Shown here piece by piece: positions 23,434 to 33,347 of a stretch of 64,000 nucleotides of DNA (position 1 is its first letter; every line of letters starts with the position of its first letter). Origin of the DNA: Antarcticimicrobium luteum (GTDB lineage: Bacteria > Pseudomonadota > Alphaproteobacteria > Rhodobacterales > Rhodobacteraceae); NCBI RefSeq assembly GCF_004358185.1, contig NZ_SMUV01000074.1, positions 310,001 to 374,000 on the forward strand. The letters are read 5' to 3'. The notes under the pieces are model-generated. The model searched no databases. It was given only the letters and a program-made list of their open reading frames with translations, and had not been told where the DNA came from. Position numbers and translations under genes: made by a program.

Positions 23434-24000
23434 TTATCCGACCTCTTTCATTGCATTCTGGAGGGAGTCGAGCTTGGAGCGGATCGAGGTGTCGATCATC
23501 TTCGAGCCGACTTTAACGACAAGACCGCCAATGAGGCTTTCATCGACGGTCGCATTCACATTCACGGTCTTGCCCACGCGGGCAGTCAGCGTCTTGGCCA
23601 GCTTCTCGGTCTGCGCCTTGGTCAGGGCCTTGGCCGAGACCACGTCGGCGGTCACTTCGCCGCGGTCCTCGGCGATCAGCGCGCGCAGGGCGGCGATCAG
23701 CTGAGGCACGACGAAGAGGCGGCGTTTCTGAGCCATCAGCGCGAGGGACTTGCGCAAGACTTCTGCGATCCCCATCTTTTCGGCCACGGCGGTGATCGCG
23801 CGCTCCTGTTCGGCGCGCGAGTAGATCGGCGAAGACATCAGATCGCGCAGTTCGGCGCTGCCGTCCAGCGCGGCGGCCAGATCGTTGAGGCCGGTCTCGA
23901 GACCGGCAAGGTCGTTATTCTCTTTCGCGATCTCAAAGATCGCGGTGGCATAGCGCTCGGCGATGCCCGCGGAAATCGAAGCTGGTTCGGACACGTCCAC
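23434..24000 (-). CDS. atpH: F1F0 ATP synthase delta subunit
   Basis: A 188-residue peripheral-stalk (OSCP) subunit: AERYATAIFEIAKEN near the N-terminus and the C-terminal TVDESLIGGLVVKVGSKMIDTSIRSKLDSLQNAM signature. It is the first gene of the five-gene F1 operon atpHAGDC; F0 genes are elsewhere, as usual in alphaproteobacteria. Confidence 0.97.
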   Translation of the reverse strand: MDVSEPASISAGIAERYATAIFEIAKENNDLAGLETGLNDLAAALDGSAELRDLMSSPIYSRAEQERAITAVAEKMGIAEVLRKSLALMAQKRRLFVVPQLIAALRALIAEDRGEVTADVVSAKALTKAQTEKLAKTLTARVGKTVNVNATVDESLIGGLVVKVGSKMIDTSIRSKLDSLQNAMKEVG

Positions 24001-24277
24001 CCTTCCGACATTTGGCCCCGGCTGGCCGCAAGACGAGCGTCCGGGGGCGTGAAAAACGACCCGCCTTTCGGCAGGTCATCAAAATCAGCGTGGAGATAGC
24101 AGAGCGCACCCAGCCCCGCAACAACCTATAGCGATAACAGCCATCCCCATTATCCCCCTGTTTTCATGCCGTTAGCCGAACTGCGACGGTTTGCACGAAA
24201 TCCGGGCGAAAAAAAACGGCGTTTTTGGGCGATTCCTGACGGCACGGGCGGGACAATTACCGCGCGACGGCGGTCGA

Positions 24278-25012
24278 TCAGGCCGGTTTGGCCAGCCCGT
24301 CCAGCGCCTTGATCGGGCGTTTGGCAAGATCCTTGACCACCGAGCCGTGCGGCGGCTGCACCCGTTTCGAGGCCTCGACCATCAGCACCCCACCGACCAG
24401 AACCGTCGGCAGATGCCGCCCCATCCGCTCCATCAGCGCGCCGGAGCGCAGCCAGAAGCGACGGGCCGAGGGCGGCTGATACAGCGCCGCGCTGTGACGT
24501 TCGGGCAGGAACTGATGCTGCTTGAGCTGGGATTCGAGCTGACCCAGCGAATAGGGCCGCCCGTAGCCAAAGGGCGTGCGGTCGCTGCGTGACCACAGCC
24601 CGCCCCTATTGGGTACGATGAACAGCGCCTTGCCCCCCGGCCCCAGCACCCGGAAACATTCGTCCAGCAGATGCGAGGGGCGTTCGGAGGTTTCCAGCCC
24701 GTGCATCACCACCAGTTTGTCCACATGGCCGGTCTCGATCGGCCAGAGCGTCTCTTCGCACATGACCGAGACATTGGGCATCCCCGCCGGCCAGGGCATC
24801 ACCCCCTGCGGCCCCGGCATCAGCGCCACCACCCGGCGCGCATCGGCGAGATAGGGACGCAGCAGCGGCACCGCGAATCCGAATCCGGCGACGGATCGCC
24901 CCTTGGCCTCGGGCCACAGATCCAGCATGGCCCCACGGATCGAGCCCTGCGCCGCCCGGCCCAGCGTACTGCGGTAATAGAAATTGCGCAGATCCTGCAC
25001 ATCGAGATGCAT
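24278..25012 (-). CDS. Class I SAM-dependent methyltransferase-like protein
   Basis: A 244-residue protein with a methyltransferase fold: [29 protein letters not shown] occupies the place of the SAM-binding loop but lacks the usual GxGxG, and [39 protein letters not shown] is the motif II-III region. Relatives sit beside gloB in many alphaproteobacteria. The degenerate SAM loop makes catalytic function less sure. The ATG at 25012 is chosen over one 57 bp upstream that would leave almost no space to the divergent gloB. Confidence 0.75.
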   Translation of the reverse strand: MHLDVQDLRNFYYRSTLGRAAQGSIRGAMLDLWPEAKGRSVAGFGFAVPLLRPYLADARRVVALMPGPQGVMPWPAGMPNVSVMCEETLWPIETGHVDKLVVMHGLETSERPSHLLDECFRVLGPGGKALFIVPNRGGLWSRSDRTPFGYGRPYSLGQLESQLKQHQFLPERHSAALYQPPSARRFWLRSGALMERMGRHLPTVLVGGVLMVEASKRVQPPHGSVVKDLAKRPIKALDGLAKPA

Positions 25013-25086
25013 TGCGGGCGCCCGTTTGATCGGCCAAGCTGGGGGCAGTTTAACAATGACACCCCGCATTGAAAGGGCGAAAGACC

Positions 25087-25854
25087 ATGCCTCTGGAGAT
25101 CCTCACCGTTCCCTGCCTGTCGGACAATTACGCCTTTCTGGCCCATGACGCGGTGCGCGGCGAGACTGCGCTGATCGACGCGCCCGAGGCAGGCCCGATT
25201 CTTGCGGCGCTGGCGGACAAGGGATGGAGGCTCAGCCAGGTGCTGCTGACCCATCACCACTGGGACCATGTCGAGGGTCTGGCCGAGATTCTGGCCGCCC
25301 ACCCCGCCAGGGTGACTGGGGCCGCCGCCGACGCGCACCGGCTGCCGCCGCTCGACGTTCAGGTGTCCGAGGGGGATTCCGTACAGATCGGCGGCGAAAC
25401 CGGACAGGTCATCGACGTGCCCGGCCACACCGTGGGGCATATCGCCTATTACTTCGCCGACAGCCGCGCGGTCTTTACCGCCGACAGCCTGATGGCGCTG
25501 GGATGCGGCCGGGTGTTCGAGGGCACCATGGCGCAGATGTGGGACTCGCTGTCGAAACTGGCCGCCCTGCCCCCCGAAACGGTGGTCTATTCCGGCCACG
25601 AATACACCCAAGCCAACGGCCGGTTCGCCGAGACCGTCGACCCGGACAACCCCGCCCTGAGCCAGCGCCTGCGCGACATCGCAGCGGCGCGCGCGGCCGG
25701 GCGGCCCACGGTGCCCTCAACGCTGGCGCTGGAACTTGCGACCAACCCCTTCCTGCGCGCGGGCGATCCCGGGATACAGAAACACCTGGGCATGGACGGG
25801 GCCGACCCGGCCGCGGTGTTCGCCGAGATCCGCGGCCGCAAGGACCGGTTCTGA
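25087..25854 (+). CDS. gloB: Hydroxyacylglutathione hydrolase (glyoxalase II)
   Basis: A 255-residue metallo-beta-lactamase-fold enzyme hydrolysing S-lactoylglutathione to lactate and glutathione. The metal motif [11 protein letters not shown] (THxHxDH), [29 protein letters not shown] and [10 protein letters not shown] are all canonical, and the C-terminal NPFLRAGDP and [11 protein letters not shown] match GloB. The ATG at 25087 is at the family start. Confidence 0.95.
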   Translation: MPLEILTVPCLSDNYAFLAHDAVRGETALIDAPEAGPILAALADKGWRLSQVLLTHHHWDHVEGLAEILAAHPARVTGAAADAHRLPPLDVQVSEGDSVQIGGETGQVIDVPGHTVGHIAYYFADSRAVFTADSLMALGCGRVFEGTMAQMWDSLSKLAALPPETVVYSGHEYTQANGRFAETVDPDNPALSQRLRDIAAARAAGRPTVPSTLALELATNPFLRAGDPGIQKHLGMDGADPAAVFAEIRGRKDRF

Positions 25855-25876
25855 CGCCGGGCACAGAGACGCCTGA

Positions 25877-26143
25877 TCAGAGGAAATCATCGGCCGTCAG
25901 GACACCGGTGAAATCCGCGATCTTGATCAGGTCCGAGGCGCGGCCGTAGTCGATGAAGGTATGGCCGCTCCGTTGAGCGATCGAGAGATCCGCGAAGGCC
26001 GTGCCGGCAATCTCGATGCGGTCAAGCCCGTGCTCGAAGCCGCGCAGGACGTCGTTGCGTGCGGCGTCGAGATCGGGGCCAAGGCGGGAAATTGTATCGA
26101 GATCGGAGAAAAAAACAGAAAGCGCGTCTGAAGCAACCGCCAT
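25877..26143 (-). CDS. Small protein resembling the C-terminal end of RTX/calcium-binding exoproteins
   Basis: An 88-residue ORF. Its second half, GFEHGLDRIEIAGTAFADL, then GHTFIDYGRASDLIKIADFTG and VLTADDFL, is like the last 50-60 residues of type I-secreted RTX proteins, where an acidic-hydrophobic tail forms the secretion signal. No glycine-rich nonapeptide repeats occur here or upstream, so it is either a stand-alone small protein or the relic of a larger gene. It converges on gloB. Function unknown. Confidence 0.5.
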   Translation of the reverse strand: MAVASDALSVFFSDLDTISRLGPDLDAARNDVLRGFEHGLDRIEIAGTAFADLSIAQRSGHTFIDYGRASDLIKIADFTGVLTADDFL

Positions 26144-26490
26144 GAAATCACACTTTACAACACCAACTGTGAAAAAGTGCCGCAGACGAACACAGACCGG
26201 TCCGGCGCGGCAAACCTCTGGCGCGCGGGCCTATCGCGCGGATCCGACAGGTGATTTCCCACGTGGTCGGGGTGGCGATCCTCCGCGTGTGCCCGCCACC
26301 GGGGCCGTTCGCCAGTGCCACGCAACGGCCCTTTGGGCCCGAATGGCATCAAAAGTGATACAGAAAATGCAGAAAAACCTTGAAGCTGCGCCCTGATCAA
26401 CCAAACTCTAATGGTATAAAGACATGGTTGGCCCGGGGCATCGGCGCCTGACGCCTTCTCCCTCCCGACCCAGATCAGAGGAGCACCAAC
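26144..26490. other. 347-bp gap between RTX-end-like ORF and clpA
   Basis: No convincing gene: the open frames here have no recognisable motifs. The 3' part is AT-richer and holds the presumed clpA promoter: CTTGAA at 26379-26384 could be a heat-shock -35 element, and TATAAA at 26415-26420 a -10 element, but no well-spaced pair is present. The clpA start is preceded by AGAGGAG. Confidence 0.4.
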
Positions 26491-28815
26491 GTGCCTTCAT
26501 TCTCGAGCACCCTTGAACAGGCCATCCACGCTGCTTTGGCACTCGCCAACGAGCGGCGCCACGAATTCGCCACGCTGGAGCATCTGCTGCTGGCGTTGCT
26601 GGACGAACCCGACGCCACCCGCGTCATGAAGGCCTGCAGCGTCGATCTGGGCGAGTTGCGCAGCACCCTTGTCGAGTTCATCGACGAGGATCTGTCCAAT
26701 CTTGTCACCGATATCGACGGCTCCGAGGCGGTGCCGACCGCCGCCTTCCAGCGCGTGATCCAGCGCGCCGCGATCCATGTGCAAAGCTCGGGCCGCACCG
26801 AGGTGACGGGCGCCAACGTTCTGGTCGCCATCTTTGCCGAGCGGGAATCGAACGCCGCCTATTTCCTGCAGGAACAGGACATGACCCGTTACGACGCGGT
26901 AAACTACATCGCCCACGGCGTGGCCAAGGATCCCGCCTTTGGCGAATCCCGCCCGATCCAGGGCTCGACCGAGTCCGAAGATGATGTTCACAGCGCCATG
27001 CCCGAAGCCGACCAGAAGGAAAGCGCGCTGGGCAAGTACTGTGTCGATCTGAACGCCAAATCGCGCGAGGGGGCGATCGACCCGCTGATCGGCCGCGACC
27101 AGGAGGTGGAACGCTGTATCCAGGTGCTGTGCCGCCGCCGCAAGAACAATCCGCTGCTGGTGGGCGACCCCGGCGTTGGCAAGACCGCCATCGCCGAGGG
27201 GCTGGCGCGCAAGATCGTCAAGGGCGAGGTGCCGGGGGTGCTGGCCCATGCCACGATCTATTCGCTCGACATGGGCGCGCTGCTGGCCGGAACCCGCTAT
27301 CGCGGCGATTTCGAGGAGCGGCTGAAGGCGGTGGTGAACGAGCTTGAAGAACATCCCGACGCGGTGCTGTTCATCGACGAGATCCATACGGTGATCGGCG
27401 CCGGCGCCACCTCGGGCGGGGCGATGGACGCCTCGAACCTGCTGAAACCGGCGTTGCAGGGCGGCAAGCTGCGCACCATGGGATCCACCACCTACAAGGA
27501 GTTCCGCCAGCACTTCGAGAAGGACCGCGCGCTGTCGCGCCGGTTCCAGAAGATCGATGTGACCGAGCCCAGCGTGGACGACACGGTAAAGATCCTCAAA
27601 GGCTTGAAGCCCTATTTCGAGGAGCATCACGGGGTAAAATATACCGGCGACGCGATCAAGACGGCGGTGGAGCTGTCGGCACGCTACATCAACGACCGCA
27701 AGCTGCCCGACAAGGCGATCGACGTGATCGACGAGGCAGGCGCGGCGCAGCATCTGCTGGCCGAGAGCAAGCGGCGCAAGACCATCGGGACCAAGGAGAT
27801 CGAGGCGGTGGTCGCCAAGATCGCCCGCATTCCGCCCAAGAACGTCTCCAAGGACGATGCCGAGGTGCTCAAGGATCTGGAAAAATCGCTCAAGCGCGTG
27901 GTGTTCGGCCAGGACCAGGCGATCGTGGCGCTGTCCAGCGCGATCAAGCTGGCCCGCGCCGGTCTGCGCGAGCCGGAAAAACCGATCGGCAACTATCTCT
28001 TTGCCGGGCCGACCGGCGTGGGCAAGACCGAGGTGGCCAAACAGCTGGCCGATACGCTCGGGGTGGAGCTGCTGCGCTTCGACATGTCGGAATACATGGA
28101 GAAACACGCGGTCAGCCGCCTGATCGGCGCGCCGCCGGGCTATGTCGGGTTCGATCAGGGCGGCATGCTGACCGACGGGGTCGACCAGCACCCGCATTGT
28201 GTGCTGCTGCTGGACGAGATGGAAAAGGCGCACCCGGACGTCTACAATATCCTGCTGCAGGTGATGGACCACGGCAAGCTGACCGACCACAACGGCCGGA
28301 CGGTGGATTTCCGCAACGTGATCCTGATCATGACCTCGAACGCAGGGGCCACCGAACAGGCCAAGAGCGCAATCGGGTTTGGCCGCGACCGCCGCGAGGG
28401 CGAGGATACGGCCGCCATCGAGCGGACCTTCACGCCGGAGTTCCGCAACCGTCTGGACGCGGTGATCTCCTTTGCGCCTCTGCCCAAAGAGGTGATCCTG
28501 CAGGTGGTCGAGAAGTTCGTGCTGCAACTGGAGGCGCAGCTTCTGGACCGCGGCGTGGCGATCGAGCTGACCCGTCCGGCGGCTGAGTGGCTGGCGGACA
28601 AGGGCTATGATGACAAGATGGGCGCGCGGCCGCTGGGCCGGGTGATCCAGGAATACATCAAAAAGCCGCTGGCCGAGGAACTGCTGTTCGGCAAGCTGTC
28701 CAAGGGCGGCGTGGTCAAGGTCGGCCTGAAGAACGGCGCGCTGGATCTGCGGATCGAAGGCCCCGGAAAGCCGCGCCTGTCGGGCAACAAGCCGCCGCTG
28801 CTGACCGCTGAGTGA
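26491..28815 (+). CDS. clpA: ATP-dependent Clp protease ATP-binding subunit ClpA
   Basis: A 774-residue AAA+ unfoldase feeding ClpP. The N-terminal double Clp repeat (residues 1-145) begins with [34 protein letters not shown]; Walker A sites are [15 protein letters not shown] (about residue 226) and [14 protein letters not shown] (about 508), with [16 protein letters not shown] as the second Walker B. There is no M-domain, which separates it from ClpB. clpS is not adjacent. The following M23 gene starts at the clpA stop codon. Confidence 0.96.
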   Translation: MPSFSSTLEQAIHAALALANERRHEFATLEHLLLALLDEPDATRVMKACSVDLGELRSTLVEFIDEDLSNLVTDIDGSEAVPTAAFQRVIQRAAIHVQSSGRTEVTGANVLVAIFAERESNAAYFLQEQDMTRYDAVNYIAHGVAKDPAFGESRPIQGSTESEDDVHSAMPEADQKESALGKYCVDLNAKSREGAIDPLIGRDQEVERCIQVLCRRRKNNPLLVGDPGVGKTAIAEGLARKIVKGEVPGVLAHATIYSLDMGALLAGTRYRGDFEERLKAVVNELEEHPDAVLFIDEIHTVIGAGATSGGAMDASNLLKPALQGGKLRTMGSTTYKEFRQHFEKDRALSRRFQKIDVTEPSVDDTVKILKGLKPYFEEHHGVKYTGDAIKTAVELSARYINDRKLPDKAIDVIDEAGAAQHLLAESKRRKTIGTKEIEAVVAKIARIPPKNVSKDDAEVLKDLEKSLKRVVFGQDQAIVALSSAIKLARAGLREPEKPIGNYLFAGPTGVGKTEVAKQLADTLGVELLRFDMSEYMEKHAVSRLIGAPPGYVGFDQGGMLTDGVDQHPHCVLLLDEMEKAHPDVYNILLQVMDHGKLTDHNGRTVDFRNVILIMTSNAGATEQAKSAIGFGRDRREGEDTAAIERTFTPEFRNRLDAVISFAPLPKEVILQVVEKFVLQLEAQLLDRGVAIELTRPAAEWLADKGYDDKMGARPLGRVIQEYIKKPLAEELLFGKLSKGGVVKVGLKNGALDLRIEGPGKPRLSGNKPPLLTAE

Positions 28816-29777
28816 TGCGGGCGGCGCTGACCGCCCTTTGCCTTTCGCTCGCCGCGCCCGTCGCGGCGGGCGATTTCGCATTGGGCCTGCCGATCGCCTG
28901 CGATCCGGGCGAAACCTGCCATATTCAGCAATATGTCGATGCCGATCCCGGGCCGGGGGCGCAGGACTATCGCTGCGGCACACTCAGCTATGAGGGCCAC
29001 AAGGGCACCGATTTCGCGCTGACGGATCTGTCGGCGATGGTGGCCGGCGTCGATGTTCTGGCCGCCGCGCCGGGGGTGGTGACCGCGCTCCGCGATGGCA
29101 TGGTCGATGGCGCCTTTTACCAGGGCGACGAGACCGCGGTGGCCGACCGCGAATGCGGCAACGGCGTTGTGATCGACCATGGCAACGGCTGGGAGACCCA
29201 GTATTGCCATATGCGGCGCGGCTCGGTTCGGGTGACCAAAGGCAACCGCGTCGCCCGCGGCGCGGTACTGGGCGCGGTCGGGCTGAGCGGCAAGAGCCAG
29301 TTTCCCCATGTCCACCTTTCGGTGCGGCGCGACGGCGTGGTGGTCGATCCGTTCTCGCCGGGGCAAACCGGCTGCGGGCTGCCGGCCGGGCCGGGTCTGT
29401 GGCACCAGGCGCCGGCCTATGAACCCGGCGGGCTGCTCGCGGTCGGGTTTGCGGCCGGCATGCCCAGCTATGACGCGATCAAGGCGGGCCGCGCGGCGGT
29501 CGACGGGCTGGCGCCGGATGCGCCGGCGCTGGTGCTCTACGGGTATGCCTTCGGCGGGCAGGCCGGCGATGTGATCCGGATCGTGATCGACGGCCCCGAA
29601 GGGACAGTCACCGACCAAAGCGCCGAGCTGGAGAAAGATCAGGCGCAGTTGTTCCGCGCCGCGGGCAAGCATCAGCCACAGGGTGGCTGGCCTGTGGGGC
29701 GCTATAACGGCAGCGTTCAGCTGCTGCGCGACGGGCAGGAGATCGACCGCGAAGAGGTCGGGATTACCATCGAATAA
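28815..29777 (+). CDS. Secreted M23-type metallopeptidase
   Basis: A 320-residue periplasmic protein with signal peptide ([19 protein letters not shown]). The LytM core spans about residues 50-190: YEGHKGTDFAL supplies the H-x3-D zinc ligands and FPHVHLSVRRDG the H-x-H pair, so it is predicted to be catalytically active on peptidoglycan or a related peptide. The C-terminal 110 residues form a separate unrecognised domain. Its ATG overlaps the clpA stop (TGATG). Confidence 0.85.
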   Translation: MRAALTALCLSLAAPVAAGDFALGLPIACDPGETCHIQQYVDADPGPGAQDYRCGTLSYEGHKGTDFALTDLSAMVAGVDVLAAAPGVVTALRDGMVDGAFYQGDETAVADRECGNGVVIDHGNGWETQYCHMRRGSVRVTKGNRVARGAVLGAVGLSGKSQFPHVHLSVRRDGVVVDPFSPGQTGCGLPAGPGLWHQAPAYEPGGLLAVGFAAGMPSYDAIKAGRAAVDGLAPDAPALVLYGYAFGGQAGDVIRIVIDGPEGTVTDQSAELEKDQAQLFRAAGKHQPQGGWPVGRYNGSVQLLRDGQEIDREEVGITIE

Positions 29778-29860
29778 AGCTGGTGCGGATGACCGCGCAT
29801 GGCTGACAGCCGTGCCGGACGGAGAGGACGTTGGGGGTAACGTCTTGCCCGGCCCGGAAT

Positions 29861-29894
29861 AAAGGCGCGTTGCGCCGCCGGGCAGCGCCTTTTG
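29861..29894. terminator. Bidirectional terminator between the M23 gene and the OmpA-like gene
   Basis: Stem AAAGGCGC/GCGCCTTT (8 bp) with a 16-base loop, T-rich on both sides in the appropriate orientation. A second hairpin, GACGTT/AACGTC, lies at 29827-29844. Confidence 0.5.
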
Positions 29895-29993
29895 GCGGAT
29901 GTGCGCAAAGGGTTCGACGTCGCCTTTCGCGAGGGGATCGCACCGGGCGGGCGGCGCAATCATCGCCGCATCCGGAAAAGGGCCTGATGCCCC

Positions 29994-32066
29994 CTATTTC
30001 TCGGTCAGTTTCAGCTCGATCCGCCGGTTCTGCGCCCGCGCCTCGGGCGTGTCGGCGGGATTGACAGGCTGGTATTCCCCGAACCCGTTGGCCGAGAGCC
30101 GGCCCGGCGGGATGCCATGGGCATCGACCAGATAGCGCACCACAGACAGCGCGCGGGCCTGGCTCAGTTCCCAGTTGTCGGCGAATTCGGCGCCGGGCCG
30201 TATCGGCACATCGTCGGTATGACCGTCGACGCGGATCACCCAGTCGATCTCATCGGGGATTTCACCGGAGATGCTGCGCAGAATGCGGGCGATCTTGTCG
30301 ATCTCGGCGTTGCCGGCGGCAGAGAGTTCCGCCTCGCCCGGGGCGAACAGCACCTCGGAGGAGAAGACGAACCGGTCGCCCTGAATCCGCACCCCCTCCT
30401 GCGTGCCCAGCACCTCGCGCAGCCGGCCGAAGAATTCCGAGCGATAGCGCTCAAGATCCTTGGCCTGTTGCTTGAGCTGCTCGGCCTCTTCGGCGCGCAG
30501 TTTGGCCTCGGCCTCCAGCCGCTTGCGCTCGGCCTCTTCCAGCAGGCGCCGCTTACGCTCTTCCGAGGCGGCGCGGGCCAGCGCGGTGTTCAGATCCTGG
30601 CCCAGGTTCTGCAACTGCACCTGCTGCACCGCGTCTCGGTCCTTGTAGTCGTCCAGCAGCGCCTGAAGCTCGCCAAGCTGGCCGCGCAGCGCCGCGACCT
30701 GCTGGTTGAGCAGCGCGGTCTGCCGCTGCGCCGAGTTTGAAATCTCTTCCTGTTTGGCCAGCGACTCGCGCGCCCTGGCCAGCAGGATGTCGCGGGCCTC
30801 TGCCTCGGAGAGGCGTTCGGCCGCCTGTTGTTCGGCCGCGTCGCGGGCGGCCAATGCCGCCAGAAGCCGACGCTGCAACGCGTCGCGGTCGCTGCCGGCG
30901 GCCTGCGCCTGTTCCAACGCCTCCAGTGCCCGGGCCAGCCGCGCCTCGGTCTCGGCGCGGTTCTGGTCGGCCTGATCAACCCCGGCCCGGGCCGCGTTGA
31001 GGGCAGCCTGCGCGGCGCCGAGATCGGCGCGCGCCTGGGCCAACTCGGCCTCGAGCGCGCCGACCTTTCCGGCGCCTTCGGCCCGGACCGTTTCCATCTG
31101 CGCCAGAACCCGCTCCAGCCGCATGGCAAGCTCGTCCCGGTCGGCAGCCCCGGCCCGTGCGGTTTCCAGATCGGCGAGCATCGCGCCCAGCTTTTCGTCC
31201 AGCGCGTCGCGGGCGGCCTCGGCGGCGGCCAGCAGGGTCAGGGTATCCTCGGCGTCCTTGCGCTGACGTTCCAGTTCCATCGTCATCGCGGTCAGCTCGG
31301 CGTCGGAATTCTTCAGCCGCTCGCGCAGCGCCTCGGCCGCCGCCGCCTCGGTCAGGCGGGCCTGTTCCTCGGCGCTGAGCCGGCTTTCAAGATCCTCCAC
31401 CCGCGCGCTCAACGCCTGCGCCGCAGCCGTCTTGTCGGCGCCATCTTTGCGCAGATCGGCGACTAGCGCCTCCAGCGCCTCGCGCCGGGCGGCGGCCAGC
31501 CGCGCCGCCTCGGCCTGAGCGTCGATCTCCGCGCGGTGGCTGGCCAGCGCAAGGTTCAGCGCCTCCTGCTGCGACAACAGCTCGGCCTTTTCCCCCTCCA
31601 GCGCGGCGACCTGGCCCTCGGCCCGGGTCTTGTCCGCCAGCAGCGCCGCGACCTGTTCCTCGAAACTGGCGATACGGCCCTGCGCCGCCGCCAGCGCCGC
31701 GGTCTGGCGATCGCGTTCGGCGGTGAGCGTGGCGATCATCGCGGTGCGCTGGTCCAGCTCATTGCGGGTCTGCTCCAGATCGTCCCGAGCCTCGTTGAGG
31801 GTCGCGCTCAGGGCGCCCATCCGCGCCGAAAGCTGGGCATTGCGCCGCTCTTCCAGGCCCAGCGCCGTGGCCAGCGCGTTGACCTCGGCCGACAGCGCGT
31901 CCAGTTCGCTCTCCTGGCCCGAGATGGTCTCGCGCAGCACGAACATGACCACCATGAAGATGGTCAGCACGAACATCAGCACCAGCAAAAGCCCGGTCAT
32001 CGCATCGACGAAACCGGGCCAGATCGACCCCTGGAAGCGTTGGCCGGTGCGGCGCGACAGGGCCAT
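29994..32066 (-). CDS. MotB/OmpA-family inner-membrane protein with long coiled coil
   Basis: A 690-residue protein. One transmembrane helix lies near residues 24-44 and begins with GFVDAMTGLLLVLMFVL, where Asp21 sits like the proton-carrying Asp of MotB. About 500 residues of Ala/Glu/Arg-rich heptad coiled coil follow (roughly 48-555). The C-terminal OmpA-like peptidoglycan-binding domain (about 560-690) has VDGHTDDVPI, WELSQARALSVVRYLV and NRRIELKL. Located 3 bp behind its MotA/ExbB-like partner. It probably forms an ion-driven motor anchored to the cell wall; its task is unknown. Confidence 0.85.
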   Translation of the reverse strand: MALSRRTGQRFQGSIWPGFVDAMTGLLLVLMFVLTIFMVVMFVLRETISGQESELDALSAEVNALATALGLEERRNAQLSARMGALSATLNEARDDLEQTRNELDQRTAMIATLTAERDRQTAALAAAQGRIASFEEQVAALLADKTRAEGQVAALEGEKAELLSQQEALNLALASHRAEIDAQAEAARLAAARREALEALVADLRKDGADKTAAAQALSARVEDLESRLSAEEQARLTEAAAAEALRERLKNSDAELTAMTMELERQRKDAEDTLTLLAAAEAARDALDEKLGAMLADLETARAGAADRDELAMRLERVLAQMETVRAEGAGKVGALEAELAQARADLGAAQAALNAARAGVDQADQNRAETEARLARALEALEQAQAAGSDRDALQRRLLAALAARDAAEQQAAERLSEAEARDILLARARESLAKQEEISNSAQRQTALLNQQVAALRGQLGELQALLDDYKDRDAVQQVQLQNLGQDLNTALARAASEERKRRLLEEAERKRLEAEAKLRAEEAEQLKQQAKDLERYRSEFFGRLREVLGTQEGVRIQGDRFVFSSEVLFAPGEAELSAAGNAEIDKIARILRSISGEIPDEIDWVIRVDGHTDDVPIRPGAEFADNWELSQARALSVVRYLVDAHGIPPGRLSANGFGEYQPVNPADTPEARAQNRRIELKLTEK

Positions 32067-32069
32067 GCC

Positions 32070-33278
32070 CTACTCTCCTGCCTCATCTGGTTTGGCCGGC
32101 CGGCCCGGGCGGCCGGGTCGGGCGGCGGCGGCCCGGGACGGCGCCAGCGCCTTGATCAGGATGTCGATATCCTTGCGCAATTCGGCCATGCTTTCCTGCC
32201 GGCCGGCGGAAATCTCTTCGAGGATGCGCAGCATCTGCACGTCGATCGAGCGCAGGCGCATCCGGCTTTCGGCGTCGATCCCCTCGCCCGGGCCCTGGTC
32301 GCGCATCATCTCGATCAGGGTCTCCTGTCCCAGCGCAACCCGCTCCAGCGCGGCGGCGGTGCTTTCGGTCTGATCGAGCCGGTCGTTCATCTGCCCGATG
32401 GTGTCGACCAGATCGCCCAGCTTGCGGTCCACTGCGGCGCGGCTTTCGTCGGACCGGGTGAACATCTGCTGCAGCGCCTCCATCTGCTCGGACATGTGCT
32501 CCAGCACCCCCTCAAGCACGTTCGGGGCGCTTTCCCCCTCGTCGCCCGAGGAGAAGCCGAGGCGCGTGATCGAAGACAGCCATTCCTCGAGCTCGCGGTA
32601 GAACCGGTTCTGGCCATGGCCCGCGAACAGCTCCAGCAGCCCGACCAGCAGCGAGCCGGCCAGCCCCAGCAGCGAGGAGGAGAACGCCACCCCCATGCCG
32701 CCCAGCTGCGCCTCCAGCCCGGTCATAAGGCGGTTGAACACCGCGATCCCCTCCTCGCCCTCTTTCGGGGCAAGGCTGCGGATGGTGTCGACCACCGCCG
32801 GAACGGTTGTGGCCAACCCATAGAACGTGCCCAAAAGACCAAGGAAAATCAGCAGGTTGACAATATATCGGGTGATCTCGCGCTCTTCGTCGATCCGCTC
32901 GGCGACGGAATCCAGGATCGAGCGGGTCGAGCTGGAATTGAGCTGCATCCGGGCGCCCCGCGCGCGCAACAGCGAGGCCAGAGGCGCCAGAAGCTGCGGC
33001 GGGCGCATGTCCTCTCCAGCCTCGCCGGCGACGAAGAGTTCGATCCAGCGCACCGAACCGACCAACTGGAACACCTGCCAGAAACAGGCCAGCACACCGA
33101 TGAGGAAGACCGCGGCGATAAACCCGTTGAGATAGAGGTTGGCCAGAAATACCGGCAAGACCCGCGGAAGCGCGACGAACGCCCCGAACCCGGCGAGCCC
33201 GAAAGCGATCAGCATCAACATAATCTGGCGCACCGGCTGTGAAAACTGCGGCCGGGCTTCGCGGTCTCGCTGCACCAT
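32070..33278 (-). CDS. MotA/TolQ/ExbB-like proton channel protein
   Basis: A 402-residue membrane protein from the ATG at 33278; a TTG at 33314 would add 12 residues. There are hydrophobic segments near residues 18-40 and 50-72, and the MotA/ExbB core IVNLLIFLGLLGTFYGLATTVPAVVDTIRSL then GGMGVAFSSSLLGLAGSLLVGLLEL (about 140-220). A long helical cytoplasmic tail and an Arg/Pro/Gly-rich end follow. It forms the channel partner of the OmpA-domain protein encoded 3 bp downstream. Confidence 0.85.
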   Translation of the reverse strand: MVQRDREARPQFSQPVRQIMLMLIAFGLAGFGAFVALPRVLPVFLANLYLNGFIAAVFLIGVLACFWQVFQLVGSVRWIELFVAGEAGEDMRPPQLLAPLASLLRARGARMQLNSSSTRSILDSVAERIDEEREITRYIVNLLIFLGLLGTFYGLATTVPAVVDTIRSLAPKEGEEGIAVFNRLMTGLEAQLGGMGVAFSSSLLGLAGSLLVGLLELFAGHGQNRFYRELEEWLSSITRLGFSSGDEGESAPNVLEGVLEHMSEQMEALQQMFTRSDESRAAVDRKLGDLVDTIGQMNDRLDQTESTAAALERVALGQETLIEMMRDQGPGEGIDAESRMRLRSIDVQMLRILEEISAGRQESMAELRKDIDILIKALAPSRAAAARPGRPGRPAKPDEAGE

Positions 33279-33347
33279 CTGGCGGGCGTCCTGACTTTCT
33301 CTGCTCTGCGGCAAGCCTATAGAAAAATCACAGGCAAGGCCAAGGCT

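Noticed and set aside
26155..26400. 81-codon open frame upstream of clpA
   Set aside because: Arg/Pro-rich translation without motif, no ribosome-binding site, and located in the probable promoter region.
26497..28983. 828-codon open frame on the minus strand
   Set aside because: Antisense shadow of clpA with low-complexity His/Arg/Gln composition.
29994..33278. Zorya-like anti-phage defence (ZorA/ZorB)
   Set aside because: The MotA-like and OmpA-domain proteins resemble ZorA and ZorB, but no ZorC, ZorD or ZorE gene is adjacent, the neighbours are housekeeping genes, and the coiled coil is in the OmpA-domain partner, not in the channel subunit as in ZorA.
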